Assembly: GCA_964436305.1 (NCBI GenBank)
Contig: CAYTCI010000002.1
Coordinates: 1-64,000 of the forward strand
DNA from: JAKPUX01 sp964436305
Lineage (GTDB): Bacteria > Zhuqueibacterota > Zhuqueibacteria > Residuimicrobiales > Residuimicrobiaceae
DNA: 64,000 nucleotides
Direction of reading: 5' to 3'
The position numbers were made by a program, and so were the translations under genes. The stretch's first letter is position 1. Each line of letters opens with the position of its first letter. Of the stretch, positions 34,052 to 42,866 are shown piece after piece. The notes under the pieces are model-generated. The model was not told the DNA's origin, did not search any database, and saw nothing but the letters and a program-made list of their open reading frames with translations.

Positions 34052-35542
34052 ATGAAGATGAGACGCCAGAATCTGGTTCTTCTTTCGCTGCTCCTTGTCG
34101 TTTTCACCCTGCATGCCGGTGTGCCGGTCGCCGATTCCCAGGAGGCACTGGTGCAGGTCCGCAACGATCTCGAGTATATCTTTTCCGACCCCTCCTTCAG
34201 TGCGGCGCACTGGGGGGTCGCGGTCCAGTCGGTGCAGACCGGTGAGTATTTTTACCTGCGCAACGAGAACAAGGCCTTCATGCCGGCCTCGAACATGAAG
34301 CTCTTCACCACCGCCGCGGCTCTGCTCGGCCTCGGCAGTGACTACCGTTTTGTGACCCGACTGGTGGCGCATGGAGTGATCACCGCCGAGGGGGTTCTCG
34401 AGGGCGATCTGATCATCCGCGGCTGCGGCGACCCCTCGATCAGCGGGCGCTGGGAGAACGACAAGATCACCGCGGTCTTTGAGCGCTGGGCGGACAGCCT
34501 CCAGGCGCGCAAGATCACCACCATCACCGGCAAGGTCATCGGCGATGGCCGCTATTTCAATGACAGCCGCATCGGCTCCGGCTGGGCCTGGGACGATCTG
34601 ACCGATTATTATTCGGCGCAGATCAGCGCCCTGACCTTCAACGACAACTGCATCGATATCGTTTTCAACCCCGGTGACTCGCTCGGTGCTCCGGCGCGCT
34701 TCGCCCTCTATCCCAATACCGCTTACGTCCAGATCGTCAACCGGGTCAAGACCGACACGCGCACCCGGCTCTCTTTTTGGCGTGATCCGGGCAGCAACAA
34801 GATCATCTGCGATGGCACGATCGGCCTCAAAAGCAAAGACCGTCGCGACTGGATCACCGTGGAGAATCCGGCAAAATACGCCGCCACCGTGCTGCGCGAA
34901 CTCCTGGCCAGCCGCGGGATTCGCGTCATGGAAGAGGCTTTCGAAATCGATGAACTGCCAGGCTACCTGCCGGTCGAATACAAGACCGTGCAACTGGCCT
35001 CGCATACCTCGCCACCCTTGAGTGAAATCGTCCGTGAGGTCAACAAGAACAGCAACAATCTTTTCGCCGAATTGTTGCTGCGAACGGTCGGGCGGGAACT
35101 GGAACAGGATGGCAGCGCGGCGGGCGGCGAGAAGGCGGCCAAGCGCCTTTTCGAACCGGCCGGGATCACCCCCGAGATGTTCTACGCCGCCGATGGCTCC
35201 GGGCTCTCGCGGCAGGATCTGGTCTCGCCGATGAGCGTGATCCGCTTGCTGCGCTATATGCGTGAACAAACGGCGGGACAGCCTTACTTTGACAGCCTGC
35301 CGATCGCCGGTGTGGATGGCACCCTGAAGGGCCGGATGCGCGGCACGGCGGCCAAGGGGACGGTGCACGCCAAAACCGGCTTCATCGGCCGCGTGCGGGC
35401 CCTGTCGGGCTACGTGACCACCAAGGATAATGAACTGCTGGTCTTTTCAATGATCGTCAATAATTACAGCGTCCCGACGGGCACCGCAAACCATCTGCAG
35501 GATCTGGTCTGTGAGCGCCTCGCCAATTTCACCCGGAAATGA
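34052..35542 (+). CDS. dacB: D-alanyl-D-alanine carboxypeptidase/endopeptidase (PBP4, peptidase S13)
   Basis: The 496-residue protein has a signal peptide (MKMRRQNLVLLSLLLVV...) and the three penicillin-binding motifs of class S13: SxxK at Ser80-Lys83 (PASNMKLFTTAAAL), SxN at Ser334-Asn336 (NKNSNNLFAELLL) and KTG at Lys441 (HAKTGFIGR). The long insertion between the first two motifs (~95-270) is typical of PBP4. It trims or cuts peptidoglycan cross-links in the periplasm. A second ATG at 34058 is possible. It stands alone upstream of the cyclase gene. Confidence 0.95.
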   Translation: MKMRRQNLVLLSLLLVVFTLHAGVPVADSQEALVQVRNDLEYIFSDPSFSAAHWGVAVQSVQTGEYFYLRNENKAFMPASNMKLFTTAAALLGLGSDYRFVTRLVAHGVITAEGVLEGDLIIRGCGDPSISGRWENDKITAVFERWADSLQARKITTITGKVIGDGRYFNDSRIGSGWAWDDLTDYYSAQISALTFNDNCIDIVFNPGDSLGAPARFALYPNTAYVQIVNRVKTDTRTRLSFWRDPGSNKIICDGTIGLKSKDRRDWITVENPAKYAATVLRELLASRGIRVMEEAFEIDELPGYLPVEYKTVQLASHTSPPLSEIVREVNKNSNNLFAELLLRTVGRELEQDGSAAGGEKAAKRLFEPAGITPEMFYAADGSGLSRQDLVSPMSVIRLLRYMREQTAGQPYFDSLPIAGVDGTLKGRMRGTAAKGTVHAKTGFIGRVRALSGYVTTKDNELLVFSMIVNNYSVPTGTANHLQDLVCERLANFTRK

Positions 35543-35644
35543 GGGGCCGGCGGGACGCCGGATGCCGTAATCGATGCTTGCGAGCTCTATTTTGCACGGG
35601 GATGCCGGGGTGAGACCGGCCTGGATGCGCGACAGGCGAGAGGG

Positions 35645-37096
35645 ATGATGGGTTTCGGACCGCGACATATCACACGCTGGTTGGGCTCGGCCCCGCTACG
35701 GGTCAAGCTGATCCTGACCATCGGTCTTCTCTTCATCGGTCTGATGTCGATTCTGAGTTTCGTCGTCATCCAGCAGGGCAAGAGTATCCTCAACGAGCGC
35801 CTGGCGGAAACCTGCACCATGGTGATGCGGCACGTCTCGGTGGCGATCAAGGATGACCTGCTCCTCTATTACCGCACGGATATGAATCCCAACAGCAGCT
35901 CCCTGCAGCTGGGGCATATCCGCGAATCGATCCTCTCGGTCTATAACGAAAATATCGCCGGTCTGGCCTACGTCGGCGTGATCGACCGCACCGGCACCAT
36001 CCTCGCGCACACCAATACCGAGCGGCTCTATCGCAAGCTGGCGCCGGCGGACTCGAGCTGGCTGCTGTCGCTCGAGAGCACCATGGTGCGCGAGCGGGGC
36101 GAGAACATCGAGTACATTCACCCGATGTTCACCCGCCGTGAAAATGCCGGCGACCGGCGGATCTTTCTCGGGATCGCGGTGCTCGGCTTCACCAAAGACA
36201 TCGTCATGCATCCGATCCAGCGGGTGACGCGGGCGATCCTTTCGGCGACCGCGCTGATCATCATCGTCTCGATTGTCATCATTTTCATCATTGCGCGGCG
36301 GATGACCGCGCAGATCGAGATGCTCGGCAGCGGGCTTCGCCAGGTCAGCGGCGGCAATCTCGCCGTGCAGATTCCGGTGCTGGCGGCCGATGAGCTGGGC
36401 CGGCTGACGATGGAGTTCAACGCGATGATCGTGCAGCTGCGCGAAAAGCTGCAGATGCAAAAATTTGTCTCCAAGCTGACGCTGCAGATGATCCGCTCCA
36501 GCGCCAACGGCGAGCTCCGCTCCGCGTCGGCGGGACAGCGCCGGGTGATCACGGTGCTCTTCTCCGACATCCGCAGCTTTTCGGCGATGACCGAGCGGCT
36601 CGGGGCCGAAGAGACGATCAAGCTGATCAATATTTATCTCGACCTGCAAGCGCGCATCGTCGAGGAGAACAATGGCATTGTCGACAAATTCATGGGCGAT
36701 CAGGTGATGGCCATCTTTCTGGGGGAACGCCAGGCGGACACTGCGATCCACGCGGCGGTCGAGATCCAGCGATCGATCCGCGAGCTGAATTTGCGTCGCA
36801 GCCAGCACGGCGAGGTGACGCTGCAGGTGGGCTGCGGCCTCCACATCGGCGAGGCGATTCTCGGCCACATGGGTTCGCAAGACCGCCTCGATTACACCGT
36901 AATTGGCGAGGTGGTCAATCTGGGCTCGCGGCTCTGTGCTCTGGCCAAGCCAGGCCAGATCATCGTGCCGGGAGAGATGGTGGGACAGCTCAATGGCGAG
37001 TATCCCACCCTGCATCTCGACCACGTCCAGGTCAAGGGGCGCACCCAGCCGGTTGAGATCTATGAAGTGGATTATGATCGATCGATGATCGTTTAG
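35645..37096 (+). CDS. Membrane class III adenylate/guanylate cyclase with HAMP domain
   Basis: The 483-residue protein has a membrane span (~20-40), an extracytoplasmic sensor region (~45-195), a second span (~198-218), HAMP (~220-270) and a class III cyclase domain (~300-450). Metal-binding aspartates are present in LFSDIRSFSAMTERL and KFMGDQVMAIF, and the transition-state Asn/Arg region in DYTVIGEVVNLGSRL. It should make cAMP from ATP; the purine-selecting positions cannot be settled by eye. GAGAGGG precedes the ATG. The PorV-like/TPR gene starts 10 bp downstream. Confidence 0.92.
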   Translation: MMGFGPRHITRWLGSAPLRVKLILTIGLLFIGLMSILSFVVIQQGKSILNERLAETCTMVMRHVSVAIKDDLLLYYRTDMNPNSSSLQLGHIRESILSVYNENIAGLAYVGVIDRTGTILAHTNTERLYRKLAPADSSWLLSLESTMVRERGENIEYIHPMFTRRENAGDRRIFLGIAVLGFTKDIVMHPIQRVTRAILSATALIIIVSIVIIFIIARRMTAQIEMLGSGLRQVSGGNLAVQIPVLAADELGRLTMEFNAMIVQLREKLQMQKFVSKLTLQMIRSSANGELRSASAGQRRVITVLFSDIRSFSAMTERLGAEETIKLINIYLDLQARIVEENNGIVDKFMGDQVMAIFLGERQADTAIHAAVEIQRSIRELNLRRSQHGEVTLQVGCGLHIGEAILGHMGSQDRLDYTVIGEVVNLGSRLCALAKPGQIIVPGEMVGQLNGEYPTLHLDHVQVKGRTQPVEIYEVDYDRSMIV

Positions 37097-37106
37097 GCAG
37101 ATCCGG

Positions 37107-39350
37107 ATGAGGAGTCTCCTGCGAATAAGCGTCCTGGCCCTGGCTCTTGGAGTGAGTTCGCCTTTTTGCCTCTTTTCCCGTCCGGTTCCATCCTATCAGC
37201 CTGGCGTGCGGCCTCTGCTGCAGGGGGCGCAGGGCACGCTCGGCCTGAGTGACCTCTCGGCCCTCTACTGGAATCCCGCGGGCCTGGCTCTTCATCGCGG
37301 CATGCAGGGCTATCTCTCCTTCGCCGAATCCTATCGCATTGAATATGGCGGGTTTTCCGGGTTCTTTCCGGTCATCGGCACGGCTGCTGTGGCGGCCGGC
37401 CGCCAGCCGCTGCCCTCGGGGGGCAGTTTCACCTCGGCCGGCCTCGGCCGCTCCTTCTTCAGCCGCCTGCACACCGGCATCAGCCTCACCAATCATCCCG
37501 ATGGCCGCACCAGTTATACGGCCCTCGGGGTTGGTGTGATCTGGCAGCCGCTCGATCTCGGCAGCCCCCACGCCCCGGCTTTCCCGCGCTGGCTGGCTCC
37601 GCTTGCTGCCGGCGTTGCGATCAGGGATCTCTCGCTCAATCCCTCCTCCGGTCCCCCCTTTCAAGGCTCGGCCGTCCTCGCCTATACCCTCACCCGTCAG
37701 GGTCCCCGTTTGAGTTATGGTTACAGCTGGCAAGAGGGAGCGGGCTGGCACCATCTCGGGGCGGCTTTTGCTCCGACCCCCTGGCTGACCCTGATGGCGG
37801 GGATGGCCGATTTTCACAGTGACGCGGTCGCCGCCGGGGTGAGCATCCATGCCGAGAACCTGCAAATCGATGCCGGCTACGATTTCGGCAGCGAGAGCGG
37901 CAAGGTCGCTTTGGCCTTCGAGATCGGCCGGGCGCCGGCCGAGCGGTCCCGCCGCGCCCGGGAACACGCCGCGCAGATGCTGCAGCAGGGCGATCAGCGT
38001 CAGGCGCTGCATTACGCCCAGCATGCCCTGGCCTACGATCCGGCGAGCGGCGAAGCCCTTGAGATCATCCGCACTCTCTCGGGGCATGTTCGCAGCCAGG
38101 ACAGCGCCATCGATTCGCTGCTGCAGCGCGCCCAGCGTGACCTGCAAAAAAAGTGGTACATCAGTGCCGCGGTGCAATATCAGAAGGTATTGCGGATCGA
38201 TCCGGAGAACCGCTTCGCCCACCTGGCCTTGCAGACGATCGCCCCGAATGTCACGCAGAACGGCGAGCGCTGGTACCAGAACGGCCGGCAGCTCTTCGAG
38301 CGCGGCGATCTCAAACGCGCCCGCGAGGTCCTCACCTCGGTCCGCCAGGTGTTGCCGGATCATGCCGGAGTCAAGGAGTATCTCGACCGGATCGACGACC
38401 AGATCGACCAGAAGGTCCAGGAATACTACTTTGCGGGTCTGGGCTACTATACCCAGAAAAAATACTACGACGCCGAGGAGCAGTTCCGCAAGGCGCTCGG
38501 TCTCAATCCCGACTTTCGTGAGGCCGCCGAGTATGTGGAGCGCATTCTGGCCGAGCGCAAACAGAGCCAACAGGCGGTCGACCATCTCCTGCTCGAGGCG
38601 CGGCGGCGGGAGGATGCCGGCGACTGGCTCAAAGCCCTGCAGCTCTACCGCCAGATCCTCGGGATCGAGCCTGATTTTGCCTATGCGCGCAAGCGCGAGG
38701 CCGAGATGGAGAACAAGGTGACAGCCTACATTAATCAGCAGTACGCCAAGGCTGAGGCCGCCTTCAACGCCGGCGATAACGAGAATGCGCGCAAGCTCTT
38801 TCGTGCCATCCTGGATATCCGACCCGGCCACAGCGGGGCGCTGCGTTATCTGGAGAACCTGCAGCCGGCCACGGCCAACAAGGGACAGTATTTTCTCGAT
38901 CTGAGCCGCCGTCATTTCGCCCAGGGGCGCTGGGAGGCCACGCTCTCGGCCCTCGACTCGCTCAGCCGCTACGAGCCGGAGGCGCCGGAGATCGCCGACC
39001 TGCGGCGGAAATGCTATGGTAATCTGCCGGTGGACCGGCTGGTGCCGCTCGGCCGGGCGCGCTACCAGGCGGCGCGTTATCTGGAGGCCCTGGAGGTGGC
39101 GCGTGAGGCCCTGAGAAAGGAGCCGGGGCGACAGGATGCCCGGGAGCTGGCGGAGCTGTGCGAAAGCAGCGTCACCCGGCTGGTGGACACCTATTTCAAT
39201 CGCGGCCTCAATTACTATACCGAGGAGAAATACCGCGCTGCCATCGCTGAATGGAATCGGGCGCTGCTGATCAATCCGGCGCATGAGGGATCCATCGAAT
39301 ACAAACGCCGTGCCCAGGAGCGGCTGGATGCCCTCAATCAACTGCCGTGA
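37107..39350 (+). CDS. PorV/PorQ-like N-terminal domain fused to TPR repeats
   Basis: The 747-residue protein has a signal peptide (~1-25) and an N-terminal ~270-residue region like PorV/PorQ outer-membrane barrels: GVRPLLQGAQGTLGLSDLSALYWNPAGLAL matches the GxRaxGMGxAxxAxxxdxxAxYwNPAGLa pattern (split motif), followed by alternating barrel-like strands. From ~290 to the end it consists of repeated TPR-type helix pairs (e.g. ALHYAQHALAYDPASGEAL, KYYDAEEQFRKALGLNPDF, KYRAAIAEWNRALLINPAH). It ends in a basic helix. The fusion suggests an outer-membrane anchor presenting a periplasmic or surface TPR scaffold. It probably shares a transcript with the upstream cyclase gene. Confidence 0.82.
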   Translation: MRSLLRISVLALALGVSSPFCLFSRPVPSYQPGVRPLLQGAQGTLGLSDLSALYWNPAGLALHRGMQGYLSFAESYRIEYGGFSGFFPVIGTAAVAAGRQPLPSGGSFTSAGLGRSFFSRLHTGISLTNHPDGRTSYTALGVGVIWQPLDLGSPHAPAFPRWLAPLAAGVAIRDLSLNPSSGPPFQGSAVLAYTLTRQGPRLSYGYSWQEGAGWHHLGAAFAPTPWLTLMAGMADFHSDAVAAGVSIHAENLQIDAGYDFGSESGKVALAFEIGRAPAERSRRAREHAAQMLQQGDQRQALHYAQHALAYDPASGEALEIIRTLSGHVRSQDSAIDSLLQRAQRDLQKKWYISAAVQYQKVLRIDPENRFAHLALQTIAPNVTQNGERWYQNGRQLFERGDLKRAREVLTSVRQVLPDHAGVKEYLDRIDDQIDQKVQEYYFAGLGYYTQKKYYDAEEQFRKALGLNPDFREAAEYVERILAERKQSQQAVDHLLLEARRREDAGDWLKALQLYRQILGIEPDFAYARKREAEMENKVTAYINQQYAKAEAAFNAGDNENARKLFRAILDIRPGHSGALRYLENLQPATANKGQYFLDLSRRHFAQGRWEATLSALDSLSRYEPEAPEIADLRRKCYGNLPVDRLVPLGRARYQAARYLEALEVAREALRKEPGRQDARELAELCESSVTRLVDTYFNRGLNYYTEEKYRAAIAEWNRALLINPAHEGSIEYKRRAQERLDALNQLP

Positions 39351-39789
39351 AGTAAATCAGGCTGCCGGGGCGGAACCGGGCAGGAGGGAGGGGCCTTCTC
39401 CGGATCGGCCGGCGGGCGCGGCGCCCTGGCTGACGCGGGCGGACGGGTGGATCCTTGGTCTGGCGCTGCTGGCGGGCGTGCTGCTCTGGGGAGTGCTGCT
39501 GACCGGTCGCGGCCTGGGTAACGAGGTGCTGATCGAATCCGGCGGCCGGCTCTACGCCCGTGCCCACCTCGATCACCCCGCTCACTATGCCATTCCCGGT
39601 CCCCTTGGCGTCACCCGGCTGGAGATCCGCGACGGTCGCGCGCGGATCATCGCCTCCCCCTGTCCCGAACAACGCTGTGTGCACAGCGGCGCCATCCAGC
39701 GCCGCGGCAGTCTGATCGTCTGCGTTCCCAATCGGGTGGTCGTGCGTATCGCCGATGGCGGCAATCCGCTCGATATGGTCACGGAGTAG
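39328..39789 (+). CDS. NusG domain II-containing membrane-anchored protein
   Basis: From ATG 39328 (AGGAG 7 nt upstream, overlapping the previous gene by 23 nt) the protein has 153 residues. One membrane span (GWILGLALLAGVLLWGVLL, ~40-58) is followed by a NusG-II-type beta domain with GPLGVTRLEIRDGRARIIASPCPEQRCVHSG split over its middle and SLIVCVPNRVVVRI. The two conserved cysteines (PCPEQRC) are typical. Such proteins commonly sit beside Gx-type transporters, as here. Function is unknown; a role in redox- or quinone-linked membrane complexes has been suggested by context in other genomes. Confidence 0.85.
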   Translation: MPSINCREVNQAAGAEPGRREGPSPDRPAGAAPWLTRADGWILGLALLAGVLLWGVLLTGRGLGNEVLIESGGRLYARAHLDHPAHYAIPGPLGVTRLEIRDGRARIIASPCPEQRCVHSGAIQRRGSLIVCVPNRVVVRIADGGNPLDMVTE

Positions 39790-39793
39790 GCCG

Positions 39794-40318
39794 ATGGTGC
39801 GTATGGATGCCCGCAAGATCGCGCGCCTGGCGCTCTTGACCGCTGCCGGCCTGGCCCTCTTCCTCTTCGAAAGCCTCATCCCCCGTCCTCTTCCCTGGAT
39901 CAAACCGGGCTTGTCCCAGATCGCAACCCTGACCGCGCTCTATCTTTATGGCTGGCGGGAGGCCCTGGCGGTCGTTGTGGGCCGGGTCGTCCTGGCGGCC
40001 TTGCTGACCGGCGCCTTTGCCGGCCCGGGTTTTTGGCTCTCCCTGCCGGCGGGAGTGACGGCCGCGCTGGCCATGGCGGCGGTCCGCTGGACAGGGAGGG
40101 GGAGAATCGGCATCGCCGGGGTCAGCGTGATCGGTGCCCTGGTGCACAATCTCACCCAGCTGGCCCTGGTCGCCCTCTGGATCGTACGGGGCGAGCAAGT
40201 CCTCTTCCTTCTGCCCCTGGTCTGGCTGCCAGCGGTCGCCACCGGGCTGGCCGTCGGCCTCGCCGCCCGGCTTCTCCTCCTCTTCGCCGCTCGCAATCGC
40301 AATGCCTGGGGAACCTGA
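39794..40318 (+). CDS. Gx transporter family protein (heptaprenyl diphosphate synthase component I-like)
   Basis: From ATG 39794 (GGAG 7 nt upstream) the protein has 174 residues and about five membrane spans. ESLIPRPLPWIKPGLSQIATL and the later ALVHNLTQLALVALWI are characteristic of the Pfam HPPS-component-I/Gx transporter family, membrane proteins resembling ECF S-components. The name is historical; a transport role is more likely than catalysis. It starts 4 nt after the NusG-II gene and the pair is conserved in many bacteria. A terminator follows. Confidence 0.88.
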   Translation: MVRMDARKIARLALLTAAGLALFLFESLIPRPLPWIKPGLSQIATLTALYLYGWREALAVVVGRVVLAALLTGAFAGPGFWLSLPAGVTAALAMAAVRWTGRGRIGIAGVSVIGALVHNLTQLALVALWIVRGEQVLFLLPLVWLPAVATGLAVGLAARLLLLFAARNRNAWGT

Positions 40319-40322
40319 GGCC

Positions 40323-40375
40323 CTGCCGGCGGTTTAACCGGGTGGAGCGGCCCACCGCGGCAGCGCTCTTTTTTC
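40323..40375 (+). terminator. Intrinsic terminator after the Gx transporter gene
   Basis: CTGCCGGCGGT (40323-40333) pairs with ACCGCGGCAG (40354-40363) with one bulge, followed by CGCTCTTTTTTC. It closes the 35645-40318 group of genes. Confidence 0.6.
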
Positions 40376-40377
40376 AG

Positions 40378-40406
40378 TTGTTATTTTGCCCGGCATGATG
40401 TATCTT
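40378..40406 (+). promoter_or_regulatory. Promoter for the TPR lipoprotein gene, TTGTTA-17-TATCTT
   Basis: TTGTTA (40378-40383), a 17-bp spacer and TATCTT (40401-40406). Initiation near 40413 gives a 30-nt leader to the ATG at 40444 and would make an ATG at 40417 leaderless, which supports the later start. Confidence 0.5.
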
Positions 40407-40443
40407 AAACTTTGAAATGTCGCCGCCGAAAACTGGATATCGC

Positions 40444-42834
40444 ATGCGCCGAAATCACGCCTTCCTGCTCATCGCCGTGACGCTGAATCTCTTCAGCGGG
40501 TGCGCCTATTACAATACCTTTTACAACGCCAGGCAGTTCTATCACGACGCCGTCAAGGAGCGCAAAAAACGCGAACGGGTTCAGGTCGTCGAACTGTCGC
40601 CGGAAGAGAAAGAACAAGCGCGGCGCCAGGGCAACCTGGCTGACGCCAGCCAGGGGAGCAAGCCCGGCGCCACCGAGATGCAGAATTACCAGAAGGCCAT
40701 CGAGAAGGCCTCCAGTGTCCTCGAATACTATCCCAAAAGCCGGTGGGTCGATGATGCCCTGATCATGGTCGGCGAATGCTTCTTCTATCGCCAGGAGTAT
40801 ACCAAGGCCCAGCGCAAGTTTGAAGAGATCATCAGCCTCTATCCCCACAGCGAATACATCCCGGAAGCCGAGATCCTGCTGGGCAAAACCTTTCTCGCCC
40901 TGCGCGAATTCGATGCGGCCGAGAAAAAATTTCGCGCGATCACCCTCAACGATCATTTTCCCAAGAGCATCCGCCAGCAAGCCGAGTATGAGCTGGGATC
41001 CCTCTATTTCGAAAAGGATAATTTTGAGGCGGCGGCCGAGGTCTATACGCGCACAGCGAAACAGTCGGACGATCGTCTGACCCAGGCCATGTCGCTCTAC
41101 CGTCTGGGGGAGTGCAAGCTCCAGCTCAAGAGCTACAGCGAGGCGGTGCCCATCTTCAAGCGCGCCGTGCAGGAAAGCCCGAACGAGGATTTCAAATCCC
41201 AGGCCTCCTACAAGCTCGGCGAAGCGCAGATCCTGCTCAAGCAATACGACGCGGCCATCCGCACTTTTTCTCTCCTGCTCGCCAAGGAACTGGAAGTCAA
41301 GCGCATCCCGATGATCAAGCTGATGCTGGCCAACAGCTACCGCCTCCGTGAGGATGAACCGACCGCTGTCAAGTGGTACAACAACATCATCGAGGAACAC
41401 AAGGGGACGGAGGCCTCGGCCCGCAGCTATTTCAACCTGGCCGAGATCCAGGAGTACAGCAAGGGGGATTTTGCCAAGGCCAAGGAATTCTATGATCTGG
41501 TGCGCGGCGAGCAATCGGCCTCCCTGGTTGCCACCACGGCCAAACAACGTTCCGATAACATCAAGCGGATGCTCGAACTGCGCCAGTCGATCAACGAGCT
41601 GCTCGGCATCGCCACGGCCAGGGATTCGACCGGGGCCTCGACCAAAGGGGAGAAAAAAGCCGATCTGGATGACGCGCCGATCGATCTGGGAGCGGAGGGC
41701 ATGTGGATGAACTATGCCGGCCGCGGCCGCCGGCCGCCGCGGGATTATGCCAGCGAGGATCCGGCCGCCCTGCTCGCCGCTGCCGGTGGCAGCATCACCA
41801 GCAACGAAGCCGATTCCCTCAAGGGGAAGGGTGCCGTGCCCGACAGCCTGCGCGAACTCTTGTCCAGGGAAACGGCGGAGAAGAAAAAGAGCGTCACCCT
41901 CGCCGAAAAACGCCTTGAACTGGCCGAACTGCTGATGTTCAGCTTTAACCACCCCGACTCTTCGATGAAGCTCTTTCTCCAGGTGGTCGAGAGCAAACCC
42001 GACAGCATCATGACCGCGCGTGCCCTCTATTCGATCGGTTACATCATGTATGCGATCAAGCAGGATACGGTGCAGGCCGATTCCCTCTTCCGCAGTCTGG
42101 TCTACCTCTATCCGGATTCACCCCACGCCGAAGGCGCGCGGCGGATTCTGGGCTGGCCGCTGCTGAGCGAAAAGGTGGACTCCGCCGGCGTGGCCTACCG
42201 CGAAGCTGAAAAGGCCTACTGGGACGGGAAGGACCTCAAGCGGGCCCTCACGCTCTACGATTCGATCGCAGCCGCCTATCCGCAGTCACCCTATGCGATC
42301 AAGGCGGAGTTCGGCAAGGGGTGGCTCTATGAGCACGATTTGCACGATTATGACAAGGCCCTGGCCACCTACAAGGAGATCATCGAGAAGTATCCCGAAT
42401 CGGCCTATGGCAAGAATCTGAAAAACAAGCTGACGCGTCATGAACAGGCGATCAAGGCGATCGAGGAGCGCAAGAAGGCGGTTGCGGATTCGATCAAGCT
42501 GGCGGCCGAGCAGGCGCGGGCGGCAGCCGATTCCCTGAAGAAGGGGGTTGCGCCGGACAGTACCGCCCATGCGGCCGTGCCCGATTCCACCTTGCAGCCG
42601 GCCGGCCCCGACAGCAGTGCAGCCGCGCCGGCGCAGGGCGTGGTGCAGCCGGCGGCAGCGGTCCCGGATAGCTCGTCGGTGGATGCCGATCTGCTGCGGG
42701 AGCAGCAGGTCGAACGACGGCGAACGGCACCGCCTGCGAGCGACCAGCCGACGGGAACGCCGCCGGCGGGACTCAAGCCCCCGGATGCCGGCCCGCCCGG
42801 TGACAAGAAGCCCAAGCCACCGCCGGTGGAATAG
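40444..42834 (+). CDS. Large TPR-repeat lipoprotein
   Basis: From ATG 40444 the protein has 796 residues. A lipoprotein signal peptide ends in LNLFSGC, so Cys20 would be lipidated. Residues ~75-400 and ~490-660 hold tandem TPR units with the Y-P-x-S and A-x-Y-x-L-G patterns (e.g. EYYPKSRWVDDALIMVGEC, YPHSEYIPEAEILLG, YPDSPHAEGARRILG), similar to the BamD/YbgF (CpoB) type. A lysine-rich helical segment (~675-710) leads to a disordered tail with four PDS[ST] repeats, rich in Pro and Ala. Likely an outer-membrane periplasmic scaffold; no specific function can be assigned. Confidence 0.88.
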   Translation: MRRNHAFLLIAVTLNLFSGCAYYNTFYNARQFYHDAVKERKKRERVQVVELSPEEKEQARRQGNLADASQGSKPGATEMQNYQKAIEKASSVLEYYPKSRWVDDALIMVGECFFYRQEYTKAQRKFEEIISLYPHSEYIPEAEILLGKTFLALREFDAAEKKFRAITLNDHFPKSIRQQAEYELGSLYFEKDNFEAAAEVYTRTAKQSDDRLTQAMSLYRLGECKLQLKSYSEAVPIFKRAVQESPNEDFKSQASYKLGEAQILLKQYDAAIRTFSLLLAKELEVKRIPMIKLMLANSYRLREDEPTAVKWYNNIIEEHKGTEASARSYFNLAEIQEYSKGDFAKAKEFYDLVRGEQSASLVATTAKQRSDNIKRMLELRQSINELLGIATARDSTGASTKGEKKADLDDAPIDLGAEGMWMNYAGRGRRPPRDYASEDPAALLAAAGGSITSNEADSLKGKGAVPDSLRELLSRETAEKKKSVTLAEKRLELAELLMFSFNHPDSSMKLFLQVVESKPDSIMTARALYSIGYIMYAIKQDTVQADSLFRSLVYLYPDSPHAEGARRILGWPLLSEKVDSAGVAYREAEKAYWDGKDLKRALTLYDSIAAAYPQSPYAIKAEFGKGWLYEHDLHDYDKALATYKEIIEKYPESAYGKNLKNKLTRHEQAIKAIEERKKAVADSIKLAAEQARAAADSLKKGVAPDSTAHAAVPDSTLQPAGPDSSAAAPAQGVVQPAAAVPDSSSVDADLLREQQVERRRTAPPASDQPTGTPPAGLKPPDAGPPGDKKPKPPPVE

Positions 42835-42866
42835 CCGCCCGTTCCCGACGAAGAAGGAGTGATTGC

